A stretch of DNA of 64,000 bases from Cupriavidus necator A5-1 (GTDB lineage: Bacteria > Pseudomonadota > Gammaproteobacteria > Burkholderiales > Burkholderiaceae): NCBI RefSeq assembly GCF_000744095.1, contig NZ_JQLI01000001.1, forward strand, positions 2,046,001 through 2,110,000, read 5' to 3'. Below the pieces are notes generated by a model that saw only the letters and a list, made by a program, of their open reading frames with translations, made no database searches and was not told the DNA's origin. How positions within the stretch are numbered: the stretch's first letter is position 1; each line of letters begins with the position of its first letter. The translations under genes and the position numbers were made by a program. This document shows positions 45,189 to 54,079 of this stretch, one piece after another.

Positions 45189-46253
45189 TCAGCCTACAAA
45201 GAACTCGATACCCTCCTGGGCGTATTCGTTCGGCTGGCCAAACGTAATCCAGCCATGGCCCCTGAGCGTGAGTTCGTCACGCCTCAGGATCAGTGCGTCT
45301 TCGCCATCGATCCTGACATGGGTGCCGTTCGAACTCCTGTCGATCAGCACGAAGCGGCCGCCGCGAGGCTCGACCGTGGCCTGGAATCTCGATACCTGCC
45401 GATCCGTGACCACGATGCTCATGGTGGTGTCGCGGCCGATGGTCAGCGGCGCCGAGGCGGAGTCCATTTCGAAGTGGGCGCCCCGATACCGCAACGAGAG
45501 CAGCACCGAACGGCGCAATGCCAGATCCAGCGGGGCCACCACGGTCATATCGCTGTTCTGCTGCCAGATCGCTTCGTAAAGCTCGATCATCTGGTTCTTG
45601 CCCCGCACCTGGATCGGGTACAGGTGGCGTGTCATCTGGCGCAGGCTTGCGGACAACTGCTCCACGGCGTTCTTGCTGGTGATGATCTGGCCGCGCGACG
45701 CGAGCTTGACCAGGCGGGCGGCAAGATTGACCGTGTCGCCGAACACGTCGCCGGATTCGTCCGACAGGATCGGCCCATGGTGAAAGCCGATATGGATCGC
45801 CAGGGGTGAACCGGCCACCGGAGGAAGCCCGGCGACGTCCTCCTGCATGCCGAGTGCGGCCTGCATTGCGTTCTCCGCGGCAGGAAACAGCACCATGATC
45901 TCGTCACCGATGGTCTTGACGACCCGGCCTTGCGCGTCCGCGGAGCGCGCCTTCATCAGCGCGAGGCACTGGCGGATTGCGACAAGCGCGATCGTATCCC
46001 CGGCTGTCTCATAGAGTCTCGTGCTGTCGCAGATGTCCGCGAACATCACCGATCCGTCAGACGCGCCTGGTAGGGATTCTGGGTCCTTGTGCATCGCCGG
46101 CCGTCCCGTCTGTTTTTGGCGGGTCGATCCCGCCTGCTGGTAGCGTGGTCCCCTGATGCCGTGGTGCAGTGACGGATGAGGCTCGCACGCCATGCACTCG
46201 CGTCGGGGGGCCACGTCGGGCACGCCCGGCAATTTCGGGCGCTCCGTTTGCAT
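45189..46253 (-). CDS. Class III nucleotidyl cyclase with C-terminal FHA domain
   Basis: About 354 residues. The cyclase domain (about 55-225) has metal-binding Asp in MFADICDSTRL, then VVKTIGDEIMVLFP with the second Asp, and FGDTVNLAARL with the Asn and Arg used in the transition state. The Lys of KTIGDE fits adenylate cyclase. Residues about 265-350 are an FHA domain (LTIGRDTTMSIVV, QVSRFQATVEP, LIDRSSNGTHV), which binds phosphothreonine. The start at 46253 is preferred; 46094 is an alternative. The product could feed the CNMP protein at 41904. No kinase of the Pkn type was seen in the window. Confidence 0.85.
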   Translation of the reverse strand: MQTERPKLPGVPDVAPRRECMACEPHPSLHHGIRGPRYQQAGSTRQKQTGRPAMHKDPESLPGASDGSVMFADICDSTRLYETAGDTIALVAIRQCLALMKARSADAQGRVVKTIGDEIMVLFPAAENAMQAALGMQEDVAGLPPVAGSPLAIHIGFHHGPILSDESGDVFGDTVNLAARLVKLASRGQIITSKNAVEQLSASLRQMTRHLYPIQVRGKNQMIELYEAIWQQNSDMTVVAPLDLALRRSVLLSLRYRGAHFEMDSASAPLTIGRDTTMSIVVTDRQVSRFQATVEPRGGRFVLIDRSSNGTHVRIDGEDALILRRDELTLRGHGWITFGQPNEYAQEGIEFFVG

Positions 46254-46467
46254 GATAGAACCTCGTTCCCCCGGCGGCGGTCCGCGCTCGACGCTGCATG
46301 AGCGGATAGTTGAGCAGCCCGTGAAGCCCCAGTCCCTGATGCCGGCCGCCCCACCAAAGTAGGGGTACCCAAGCCTCACCCCCACGCTACAGTACCGCCC
46401 ACCTGCAAAACGCCAGGTACTTAAAACAAAAGCCAAAAAAATCAAAAAACCAAAAGCCTCAGGGAAA

Positions 46468-47073
46468 ATGCGGTCAACTCTGTTATTGGTTATCGCCAGC
46501 ACCAGCCTGGCAAGCGGCTGCGCGTCCATCGTCGGCGGCACCACCCAGGTGGTCTCGGTAGAAACCCATAAAGCCGAACGCGCGGTCGAAGGCGCGCGTT
46601 GCGAAATGGTCAACAGCAAGGGCACTTTCTACGTGACAACGCCCGGCACGGCGACGATCAGCCGGGCCTATGGCGATCTCCTGGTCCGTTGCGAAAAAGA
46701 GGGCATGGACGCCGGCAAGGCTACGGTGGTTTCGGCCACCAAGCCCCTGGTTTTCGGCAATGTCCTGATCGGCGGAGTGATCGGGGCGGCGGTGGACACG
46801 TCCTCGGGCGCCGCCTTTGACTATCCGGAAGTGATCCGGGTCATCATGGGTGAGAACGCGGTGATCGATGCGCGCGATAGTGCGGCCGGAAACCGGCCGG
46901 TGATCGTCGAGTCCGGCAGCCCGTCATCCGGCGCAGCCTCCAACGGCAACAGCGCACCTGCCAGCCAGCCTGCGCCGCCCGCGCAAGTCCGTGCGGCGCA
47001 GGCACAGGCCGCCACCGGTGGGCCGAATCCCGTGGCGATGGACGATCTGCGCTACCTGTTGCCACCCCGCTGA
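46468..47073 (+). CDS. Exported lipoprotein of unknown function
   Basis: 201 residues. The lipobox LASGC (Cys at about residue 18) follows a hydrophobic leader. The body has GGTTQVVSVETHKAERAVEG, CEMVNSKGTFYVTTPGTATI and KPLVFGNVLIGGVIGAAVDT, a pattern common in small outer-membrane or periplasmic lipoproteins. The C-terminal third is low-complexity Ser/Ala/Pro. It is divergent from the cyclase gene and is followed after 76 bp by the trypsin-fold gene, probably in one operon. Confidence 0.75.
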   Translation: MRSTLLLVIASTSLASGCASIVGGTTQVVSVETHKAERAVEGARCEMVNSKGTFYVTTPGTATISRAYGDLLVRCEKEGMDAGKATVVSATKPLVFGNVLIGGVIGAAVDTSSGAAFDYPEVIRVIMGENAVIDARDSAAGNRPVIVESGSPSSGAASNGNSAPASQPAPPAQVRAAQAQAATGGPNPVAMDDLRYLLPPR

Positions 47074-47149
47074 GGCGGATTTCCTGTCGTGGTGCCGGGC
47101 GGTCACATGGTTCTGCCTGGCTTTTCTATCTGTGTTCCTGTTCGCCGTC

Positions 47150-48388
47150 ATGCGCCCATACTGCCTGCCTGTTCTCCTCGGACTGCTCTCTGTTGCCGCC
47201 ACCCCTGCCATGGGCATTGGCCTGGAGCAGTTGACCGCCAGTGTCTATGCCGTCCGTGCCTATGGGCCGCAGGAGTCGCCGCTTGCCAGCGGTTCTGGCG
47301 TCGTGATCGGGCCGGGGCAGATTGTCACCGCCTGCAATGTGCTGGCGGGCGCCAGGACCATTGCCGTGCGGCGCGAGAATGTCAGCTACGGCGCCACGCT
47401 GGAGGCACCGGACGTGGAGCGCAACCTGTGCCTGCTGAAGGTGCCCAACCTCAACGCGCCGGGGGTGCCGCTGTCATTGCCGGCGGCGCCGGGCTTCGGG
47501 CAGAAGGTGGTGGCCGCTTCGGTCTCCGGCACGGCGCTTGCGGTGCGGGAGGCGACCGTCGCCGGCCTGCAGGCCGGGGCCAACGGGAAGCTGGAGCGCA
47601 TCGAGGCATCGATCGCGCATGATGCCGGCACTGTCGGCGGGGGCTTGTTCGACGACAACGGGCGCCTGGTCGGGATCCTGGTGAATGCGGCGTCGCCTGC
47701 GGAAACGCGGCAGCGTGCGGTGCCGGCTTCGTGGATTCCGGAGATCCGGGCGCGCGGGGCGGCGGCGGTGGCGAGCTATCGCCCGGCGGCTGGCGATGCG
47801 CCGGCGACCGCGGCGCCGGCTCGCGATGCCGTATCGGGTGCGGCAGCGCCCGGCACCGGCGCATCCCCGCGTGTGGGCGAGGTGTGGCGCTACCAGCTGA
47901 CCGACAACCTGACGCGCAAGCGCCAGGAGGTCTCATACCGCGTTGATCGCATCGACAATGACCGCGTGATCTTCAATCAGGGCGGGCGCATCGAGTTTAA
48001 GGACGGGCGGCTGGACCGCATCGCCACGCCGGTCGGTGGCGAGTTCGACGTGGCGCCGCCGCCGGGTGGCTGGGTGCCTGCCAATGTGAAGGCGGGCAGC
48101 CGCTGGAACCTGTCATATCGCCAGGCGGGCACGGGTTTCGATGCGCGGCTGGAGGCGGTGGCGACAGGGGAATCGATCCGCGTGGCGGCCGGTACCTATC
48201 GCACCATCCGCATCGCCTATGAGGGGTTTGTGCTGCGGCCGTTCAACGACCTCGGTTCATCCAGACGAGGGGTGCCGTACAAGGCGGTGGCGTGGTATGC
48301 GCCGGAGCTGGGCCGCGTGGTGCAGTTCAGCGCGGAATATGAGCGCGTCAGCGAAAAACTGGAACTGATCGAGCACCGGTTCGAATAA
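47150..48388 (+). CDS. Exported trypsin-fold protein with replaced catalytic triad
   Basis: 412 residues with a signal peptide (LPVLLGLLSVAATPAMG). Residues about 25-200 have the trypsin-2 fold (SGSGVVIGPGQIVTACNVLA, LFDDNGRLVGILVNA). All three catalytic positions appear changed: His to Asn at N63 (VTACNVL instead of VTNCHVL), Asp to Asn at N92 (DVERNLCLLKV) and Ser to Val at V162 (AGTVGGG instead of GSSGG). It is thus probably a pseudoprotease that binds rather than cuts. Residues 235-412 form an unrecognised beta-rich domain (GEVWRYQLTDNLTRKRQEVS). It follows the lipoprotein gene. Confidence 0.75.
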   Translation: MRPYCLPVLLGLLSVAATPAMGIGLEQLTASVYAVRAYGPQESPLASGSGVVIGPGQIVTACNVLAGARTIAVRRENVSYGATLEAPDVERNLCLLKVPNLNAPGVPLSLPAAPGFGQKVVAASVSGTALAVREATVAGLQAGANGKLERIEASIAHDAGTVGGGLFDDNGRLVGILVNAASPAETRQRAVPASWIPEIRARGAAAVASYRPAAGDAPATAAPARDAVSGAAAPGTGASPRVGEVWRYQLTDNLTRKRQEVSYRVDRIDNDRVIFNQGGRIEFKDGRLDRIATPVGGEFDVAPPPGGWVPANVKAGSRWNLSYRQAGTGFDARLEAVATGESIRVAAGTYRTIRIAYEGFVLRPFNDLGSSRRGVPYKAVAWYAPELGRVVQFSAEYERVSEKLELIEHRFE

Positions 48389-48403
48389 CCCGGCACCGCA
48401 CCC

Positions 48404-48769
48404 TCAGTCGGGGGCCAACTCGCAGAACCGCAGCCTGTTGCCGAACGGATCGGCTACCTGCAGCTCGCGCCCCCAGCCTACCATCTCGATCCCCGGCCGC
48501 GCGTAGGAATACGCCTTGGCCGACAACTCGTGGTGCAGCGCGTCGATATCCTCGACCGGCACGAAGACTGCCGATCCCGGCGTGGCATCGCCGTGGTGTT
48601 CGCTCAGGTGCAGCGTCAGGCCGGAGCGCCTCACCTGCATGTATAGCGGCAGGGCCGGCTCGAAGCGGTGTTCCCAGTCCCGCGAGAAGCCCAGGTAGTC
48701 TAGATAGAACTCCTTGGCCTTGTCGACCGAGAAGATCCGGAGGATGGGGATGGCGGCGGAGAGTTGCAT
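48404..48769 (-). CDS. Glyoxalase/VOC superfamily protein
   Basis: 121 residues of the VOC fold (glyoxalase, bleomycin resistance, dioxygenase): IPILRIFSVDKAKEFYLDYL, SGLTLHLSEHHGDA and ELQVADPFGNRLRFCEL, whose terminal Glu is a usual metal ligand. No neighbour suggests a substrate. It converges with the trypsin-fold gene; its stop is 15 bp away. The start at 48769 is chosen because it begins the fold; the longer frame upstream has no coding character. Confidence 0.8.
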   Translation of the reverse strand: MQLSAAIPILRIFSVDKAKEFYLDYLGFSRDWEHRFEPALPLYMQVRRSGLTLHLSEHHGDATPGSAVFVPVEDIDALHHELSAKAYSYARPGIEMVGWGRELQVADPFGNRLRFCELAPD

Positions 48770-48931
48770 GGTGTTCCGTGCGGAGGCAGGGGCGTGGATG
48801 TCGCGATGATACCCGCGGATTCGTCGCGAGGTGACGCCGCGCGCATAAGCATCCGCGACAATCTTCGTTGGTTTCATCGCCGCGCCTGACTATGCTGGCG
48901 CTCCGTCCCAGATTTCCCGGAGCCCAGTGCC

Positions 48932-49894
48932 ATGACCCCGACCCACAAGCCGCGCCGCCGCCTGTTGCTGCAAGCCGCCGCCGCAGCCTGCGCGTTGCCC
49001 GGCGTGTCCTGGGGACAGGGCCAGCCCGTGCTGCGCATCGGCTTCCAGAAGTCTTCCACGCTGATGATCCTGCTGAAGTCGCGGCAGACGCTGGAGAAGG
49101 CGCTCGCGCCCAAGGGCGTTGCGGTGCAGTGGTATGAGTTCACCTCGGGGCTGCCGCTGCTGGAAGCGCTGAACCTGGGCAACCTCGACCTGAGCGCCGA
49201 CGTGGCCGATGCCGTGCCGCCGTTCGCGCTGGCCGCGGGCGCCGAGCTTACCTATTACGCCAGCGAGACGCCGTCGCCGCAGGCGCAGGCCATTGTCGTG
49301 CGCGGCGATTCCCGAATCCGCGAGGTGGCGCAGCTCAAGGGCCAGCGGGTAGCCTTTGCCAAGGGTGCCGGCGCGCACTACCTGGTGCTGGAGGCACTGG
49401 CGCGCGCGGGTTTGTCGATCCGCGATATCGAGCCGGTGTACCTGAGCCCTGCCGATGCGCGCGCCGCCTTCGAGCGCGGCAGCGTGGCGGCGTGGGCGAT
49501 CTGGGATCCGTTCCTGGCCGCGGTGCAGCGCCAGTCTAATGCGCGCGTGCTGCGCGACGGCGAGGGGCTGGCCAGCTATCGCCGCTTCTACCTCGCCGCC
49601 ACGCCCTTTGCACGCGCCCACGCGGAGGTGCTCAACGTGGCCTTCGACGCGCTGCGCGAGGCCGGCGAGTGGGTCAAGCAGAATCCCGCCGAGGCGGCAC
49701 GCTGGCATGCGCCGCTGATCGGGCTGGATGCGGCCACGGTTGAAGCCGCGAATGCGCGGCGCAGCTATGCGGTGCGCACGGTCGACGCCGCGGCGCTGGC
49801 CGAACAGCAGCGCATTGCCGATGCCTTCACCGCGCAGCAGATCCTGCCGCGCATGGTGGCGATCCAGGCGTCGCCTGTGTGGCGCAAGGCGTGA
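48932..49894 (+). CDS. Sulfonate/nitrate-type ABC transporter substrate-binding protein
   Basis: 320 residues. A Tat-like leader (RRRLLLQAAAAACALPGVSW) precedes an SBP fold of the SsuA/TauA type: VLRIGFQKSSTLMILLKS, FTSGLPLLEALNLGNLDLSA, QLKGQRVAFAKGAGAHYLVL, and AAWAIWDPFLAAV. It would bind an organosulfonate or similar in the periplasm. No permease or ATPase lies beside it, so it is an orphan SBP or serves transporters elsewhere. Confidence 0.85.
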   Translation: MTPTHKPRRRLLLQAAAAACALPGVSWGQGQPVLRIGFQKSSTLMILLKSRQTLEKALAPKGVAVQWYEFTSGLPLLEALNLGNLDLSADVADAVPPFALAAGAELTYYASETPSPQAQAIVVRGDSRIREVAQLKGQRVAFAKGAGAHYLVLEALARAGLSIRDIEPVYLSPADARAAFERGSVAAWAIWDPFLAAVQRQSNARVLRDGEGLASYRRFYLAATPFARAHAEVLNVAFDALREAGEWVKQNPAEAARWHAPLIGLDAATVEAANARRSYAVRTVDAAALAEQQRIADAFTAQQILPRMVAIQASPVWRKA

Positions 49895-50069
49895 GGGCGG
49901 GGCGGAAGGAGGCTAGGTCGCCGCATCCCCCTGCGCCAGCAGCGTGACCAGCAGGTTCAGGTCTACGCCGCGAAAATGGCTTTCCTTGGTGCTCACCTTG
50001 GCTACCTTCCGTCGTAGTTACCGGCATTGGAGCATCGTGCGCTGCCTGCAGCAAGGCAAGCCGTTATCG

Positions 50070-51551
50070 TCATCGCAGCGCCGGCGTACTGGCGGGCGGG
50101 CGGCGGTGCCGGGTCAGTTGCTCGAAGGCCGACGCCAGCGACAGCAGCAGCGCATCGCTGCCTGCCCGGCCGAGCCACGACACGCCAGCGGGAACGCCGG
50201 CCGACGTGAATCCCATCGGCACGCTGACCTCGGGAAAACCGGCGGCGCTTGCCATATGCATCGCCGCCAGGGGCTGCGCGGCGCGGCAGTGGTAGGTGGC
50301 ATCGGCCATGTCGAAGCGCGGCGATGCAGGGCATGCCAGCGTGGGGAACATCAGCGCGTCCACGCCGACGGCACGGAAGATGTCGTCGAGCAAGGCGCCG
50401 AAGCGGCGTGCCGCCACGCGATCGGCTTGCGGCGGCAGTTCTCGCGCCTCGTACGCTTGCCTTAGCGCGGCAAGGGTAAGCGGGTTCACAGGATGGCGGC
50501 CATCCGTTGTGGCCATGCGCGCAAGCAACGCAGACGTATTCGCAGGCGCGCCGGCAGGCAACTGCCCCAGCCAGGCATCGAGCCCGCGCACCCATTCAGC
50601 GCGGGCGATATCGCCCAACAGGTCGCCGTAGAGCGTGCGCGCGCCCGCCGGCAGGCGCACGGGTATTGTCTCGGCGCCCGCCGCACGCATGGTCTGCGTC
50701 GCCGCAAGGAAGCGCTGATCGATCTCGTCGTTGCCGCCCGCGAAGTCGGCCACGATGCCCAGCCTGCGGCCGCGCAACGACGCTGCCGTCTCGCTGAAAC
50801 CTGCGCCCGGGACCAGCGCGTCCAAAACGATGGCCGCATCGGCGGCACTGCGCGCCACCGGACCTACGGTATCGAACGATGCCGCCAGCGGCAGCACCCC
50901 TTCCGCCTCCAGCAACCCATGGGTCGGCCGCATGCCGGTCAACGCATGCACACAGGCCGGACCGCGCACGGAACCGAATGAGTCGGTGCCGAGCCCGAAG
51001 GCCGCGAGGTTGGCCGCCACCGCCGCGCCGGTGCCGCTGCTGGAACCGCTGGCATTGCGCGACAGGCGATAGGGATTGCGCGTCAGGCCGTTGGCGGAGC
51101 TGTAGCCGAAGCGGCCGTTGGAAGCGCCCAGCTCCGACATATTGGCCTTGGCCAGCACGATGGCGCCGGCTTCGCGCAGGCGCGCCACGCACGGCGCGTC
51201 CGCGTTCGGATAAGCCTCGCGCAATGCCGCACACCCGGCAGTGGTCGGCATGCCGACGGTATCGATATTGTCCTTGACCACCATGGGAATGCCGTGCAGC
51301 GGCCCGCGCGGCCCGCTTGCGCGCAGCTCCTGGTCCAGCGCACGCGCCTCGTGCAAGGCGGCGGGATTGACGCAACTGATCGCGTTGATCAGCGGGCCGG
51401 ACTTGTCGAAGGCGGCGATACGGGCGAGGTAGTAGTCGACCAGGCCGGCCGCGGAAATGGCGCCGGCGCGCATGGCGTCGGCGAGTTCCCGGAGAGAGGC
51501 TTCGAACGGGTCGAAGCCGTCAGTCGGGGCAGCGGAAGAATTGGATGTCAT
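50070..51551 (-). CDS. Amidase (amidase-signature family)
   Basis: 493 residues with the Ser-cisSer-Lys triad: K93 in PMVVKDNIDTVG, the cis-Ser S170 in NASGSSSGTGAAVAA and the nucleophile S194 in FGLGTDSFGSVRGPA. The triad spacing (24 residues between the Ser) matches the family. It hydrolyses an amide of unknown type. It is divergent from a LysR gene (start 51705), which may control it. It lacks a signal peptide and should be cytoplasmic. Confidence 0.9.
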   Translation of the reverse strand: MTSNSSAAPTDGFDPFEASLRELADAMRAGAISAAGLVDYYLARIAAFDKSGPLINAISCVNPAALHEARALDQELRASGPRGPLHGIPMVVKDNIDTVGMPTTAGCAALREAYPNADAPCVARLREAGAIVLAKANMSELGASNGRFGYSSANGLTRNPYRLSRNASGSSSGTGAAVAANLAAFGLGTDSFGSVRGPACVHALTGMRPTHGLLEAEGVLPLAASFDTVGPVARSAADAAIVLDALVPGAGFSETAASLRGRRLGIVADFAGGNDEIDQRFLAATQTMRAAGAETIPVRLPAGARTLYGDLLGDIARAEWVRGLDAWLGQLPAGAPANTSALLARMATTDGRHPVNPLTLAALRQAYEARELPPQADRVAARRFGALLDDIFRAVGVDALMFPTLACPASPRFDMADATYHCRAAQPLAAMHMASAAGFPEVSVPMGFTSAGVPAGVSWLGRAGSDALLLSLASAFEQLTRHRRPPASTPALR

Positions 51552-51704
51552 CGGCGATCGTTCGGTATGCGTGCAGTATTGGCCCGCCGGTGCCCGCAGG
51601 CAATGGATGATTTATCCGTCCATCTTTCCATCCCGGAATGAATGCACGACAATGCCGGCACGCGCCCCCGCAACCGGAGTCGGCTTCCCGCCACGCCTAC
51701 CGAC

Positions 51705-52613
51705 ATGAAAAGTACCAACGGCCGCCACCTGCCCGCGCTGGCGAACCTGATTGCATTCGAGACCACGGCGCGCACGGGCAGCGTCACCGGCGCTGCAGAA
51801 GAGCTGTGCCTCACGCAAAGCGCGGTCAGCAAGCAGATCACCGAGCTGGAATCCTTCCTCGGCGCGCGCATGCTGAACCGCCGCAAAGGCGCCGTGGCGG
51901 CGACGCCCGCCGGCGAGGAATACCTCAAGAGCGTGCGCAAGGCCCTGGCCATGCTGGAGGAGGCCACGATGGAGGTGCAGTCGGGGCGCGCCTCGGGCGG
52001 GCGCCTGAACCTGTCGGTGCCAGTGTCGCTGGGCAATATCTGGCTGTTGCCGCGCATGCTCAGGTTCGCGCGCGAACAGCCGCATATCCAGCTCAACGTC
52101 ACCACCAAGGTCGGGCCGGTCGACCTCGAAAGCACCGGGCTCGATGCGGCCATCATGTATTGCGCGGGGCCGCCGCGACGCCATTTCAGCCTGAAGGTCA
52201 TGCCGCTGGAACTGTATCCGGTGTGTGCCCCTGAATTGCTGCCGGCCGGCACTACGCTCGCCAGGGCGGTGAAGCGTCTGCCCTTGCTGCACCAGAACGC
52301 CGCGCTGGAAGCGTGGCCCGCCTATCTCGAGCAGACCGGCATCAAGCTCGCGCACCCGGATGACGGCTCGCGCTATGGCCTGCTGACCATGGGCCTGCAG
52401 GCTGCCCTCGGCGGCATGGGCCTGGCGCTGCTGCCGGAGTACGTTGCCGGCGAAGACATCAAGGCGGGCCGGCTGCTGCGTCTGTCCGACGAGCCCTACG
52501 TCTCGCCCAAGGCCTACTACTTCATCTGCCGCGAGGACAACCGCGACACCCCCGCGATGCAGACCTTCATCGCGTGGCTGCTGGAGCAGAGCGCCGACGC
52601 AAACCGGCGCTAG
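51705..52613 (+). CDS. LysR-family regulator (GcvA-like)
   Basis: 302 residues: winged helix (LIAFETTARTGSVTGAAEEL, SAVSKQITELESFLGARMLN) and a binding domain with GRLNLSVPVSLGNIWLLPRM, LDAAIMYCAGPPRRHFSL and GMGLALLPEYVAGEDIKAG, like GcvA/AmpR regulators. It lies between the divergent amidase gene and the convergent D-aminoacylase operon and could regulate either. Confidence 0.9.
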   Translation: MKSTNGRHLPALANLIAFETTARTGSVTGAAEELCLTQSAVSKQITELESFLGARMLNRRKGAVAATPAGEEYLKSVRKALAMLEEATMEVQSGRASGGRLNLSVPVSLGNIWLLPRMLRFAREQPHIQLNVTTKVGPVDLESTGLDAAIMYCAGPPRRHFSLKVMPLELYPVCAPELLPAGTTLARAVKRLPLLHQNAALEAWPAYLEQTGIKLAHPDDGSRYGLLTMGLQAALGGMGLALLPEYVAGEDIKAGRLLRLSDEPYVSPKAYYFICREDNRDTPAMQTFIAWLLEQSADANRR

Positions 52614-52616
52614 GCG

Positions 52617-54068
52617 CTACGGCTGCGCCTGCACCAGGGTGGAGGTGACGAAGCGTCCGGGACGGCTGCTGGCCGGCTGGCCGTCGCGGAGCGTCGCCTC
52701 CCCGGCGACGAACACGTGCCGCACACCGACGGAAGGCTGCTGCGGATTGTCGAAGGTGGCGCGATCCTGGATCGTCGCCGGATCGAAGACGGTGATGTCC
52801 GCGACATGGCCAGTCCTGAGCTCCCCGCGCCGCTCCAGCCCGAAGCGCTGTGCCGGCAATCCGGTCATCTTGTGGACCGCGCGCTCCAGCGGAAACAGCC
52901 CCAGGTCGCGCGAGTACAAGCCGAGCACGCGCGGGAACGTTCCCCACAGCCGCGGGTGCGGCGTTTCGTCGGAAGGGATGCCGTCGGAGCCGACCATCGT
53001 GTCGGGATAGGCCAGGATGTCGCGCACGTCGGTCTCGTCCATGATGAAGTACACGGCACCGCCCGGCACCAGCGCCTGGGCGACTTCATGGCGTGAGCAG
53101 CCCCATTCCTGCGCAAGGTCTTCGAGGTAGCGCCCGGCGGCTTCAGGGTGCGGGGCCGACCAGGTGATCAGGATGCGGTCGCATTGATGCACGCGCTCGG
53201 GCCGCAGCATGGTCGACGATGCCGCATACGGATAGCAGTCCAGGCACAGCGACATGGTCTGCGCCAGCCCGCGCACCTGCGCCAGCGTGTGGCGGCTGCG
53301 GCCGTGGTTCTGCTTGCCCACCAGCTTGTGGTGCGAGATCACCGTCGAGACCCCCAGTGCCTTGCCGATGCGCGCGGTCTCGTCGATCGACGCGCCGATG
53401 TTGTCGCTTTCATCGCGCATATGGGAGACCAGCACGCCGCCGAGCCGTTTCATCGGCTCGCACATGCGCACGATCTCCTCCTCGGGCGCCGCGGCCGATG
53501 GCGGATAGAACGTGCCGGTGGACACCCCGATCGCTCCCTGGCGCAGCGCCTCCTCGACGTCTTTCCGCATGCCTTCGATCTCCGCATCGCTGGCGGGCAG
53601 GCCGAGCTGGCGCATATGCCTGGCGCGTAGCGTGGACTGGCCCACCAGCACCGCGACATTGACCGCGGCCGGCTTTGCCGCGAACGATTCGCGGTAGGCC
53701 CGCACGGAATCGAAGTGGTAGCCGCCGCGCATGATGTCGAGCGGGGCCGGCGGGATGGTGTCGGTCACCAGTGGGAACAGGCTGATGCCGCAGTTGCCGG
53801 CGATGATGGTGGTGACGCCCTGCGTGACCTTGGGCAGCATCTCCGGGGACTGGAACACCATCCAGTCGTCATGCGTGTGGGTGTCGATAAAGCCCGGCGC
53901 CACGATCAGGCCGGTGGCATCGACTTCGGTGTCCGCCCGCGCCGCCGCGAGGTTGCCGATCGCAGTGATCTCGCCATCCACCACGCCAATGTCGGCGGCG
54001 CGACGCGGCGCGCCGGTGCCGTCGATGAGGTCGCCGTTGCGGATGATCAGGTCATAGTGCATTTGCAT
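52617..54068 (-). CDS. N-acyl-D-amino-acid deacylase family hydrolase
   Basis: 483 residues with an amidohydrolase fold. Metal ligands appear in PGFIDTHTHDD, a bridging Cys in IIAGNCGISLFP, His in VISHHKLVGKQNHG and Asp in MVGSDGIPSD. The start at 54068 has GAGGGAG. These enzymes remove the acyl group from N-acyl-D-amino acids. The Bug-type binding protein gene ends 11 bp upstream on the same strand, so the pair is an operon for import and cleavage of an N-acyl compound or related acid. Confidence 0.9.
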   Translation of the reverse strand: MQMHYDLIIRNGDLIDGTGAPRRAADIGVVDGEITAIGNLAAARADTEVDATGLIVAPGFIDTHTHDDWMVFQSPEMLPKVTQGVTTIIAGNCGISLFPLVTDTIPPAPLDIMRGGYHFDSVRAYRESFAAKPAAVNVAVLVGQSTLRARHMRQLGLPASDAEIEGMRKDVEEALRQGAIGVSTGTFYPPSAAAPEEEIVRMCEPMKRLGGVLVSHMRDESDNIGASIDETARIGKALGVSTVISHHKLVGKQNHGRSRHTLAQVRGLAQTMSLCLDCYPYAASSTMLRPERVHQCDRILITWSAPHPEAAGRYLEDLAQEWGCSRHEVAQALVPGGAVYFIMDETDVRDILAYPDTMVGSDGIPSDETPHPRLWGTFPRVLGLYSRDLGLFPLERAVHKMTGLPAQRFGLERRGELRTGHVADITVFDPATIQDRATFDNPQQPSVGVRHVFVAGEATLRDGQPASSRPGRFVTSTLVQAQP

Positions 54069-54079
54069 GGCGCGCTCCC

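Noticed and set aside
46254-46625. N-terminal extension of the cyclase frame
   Set aside because: It overlaps the divergent lipoprotein gene; the start at 46253 fits the intergenic layout.
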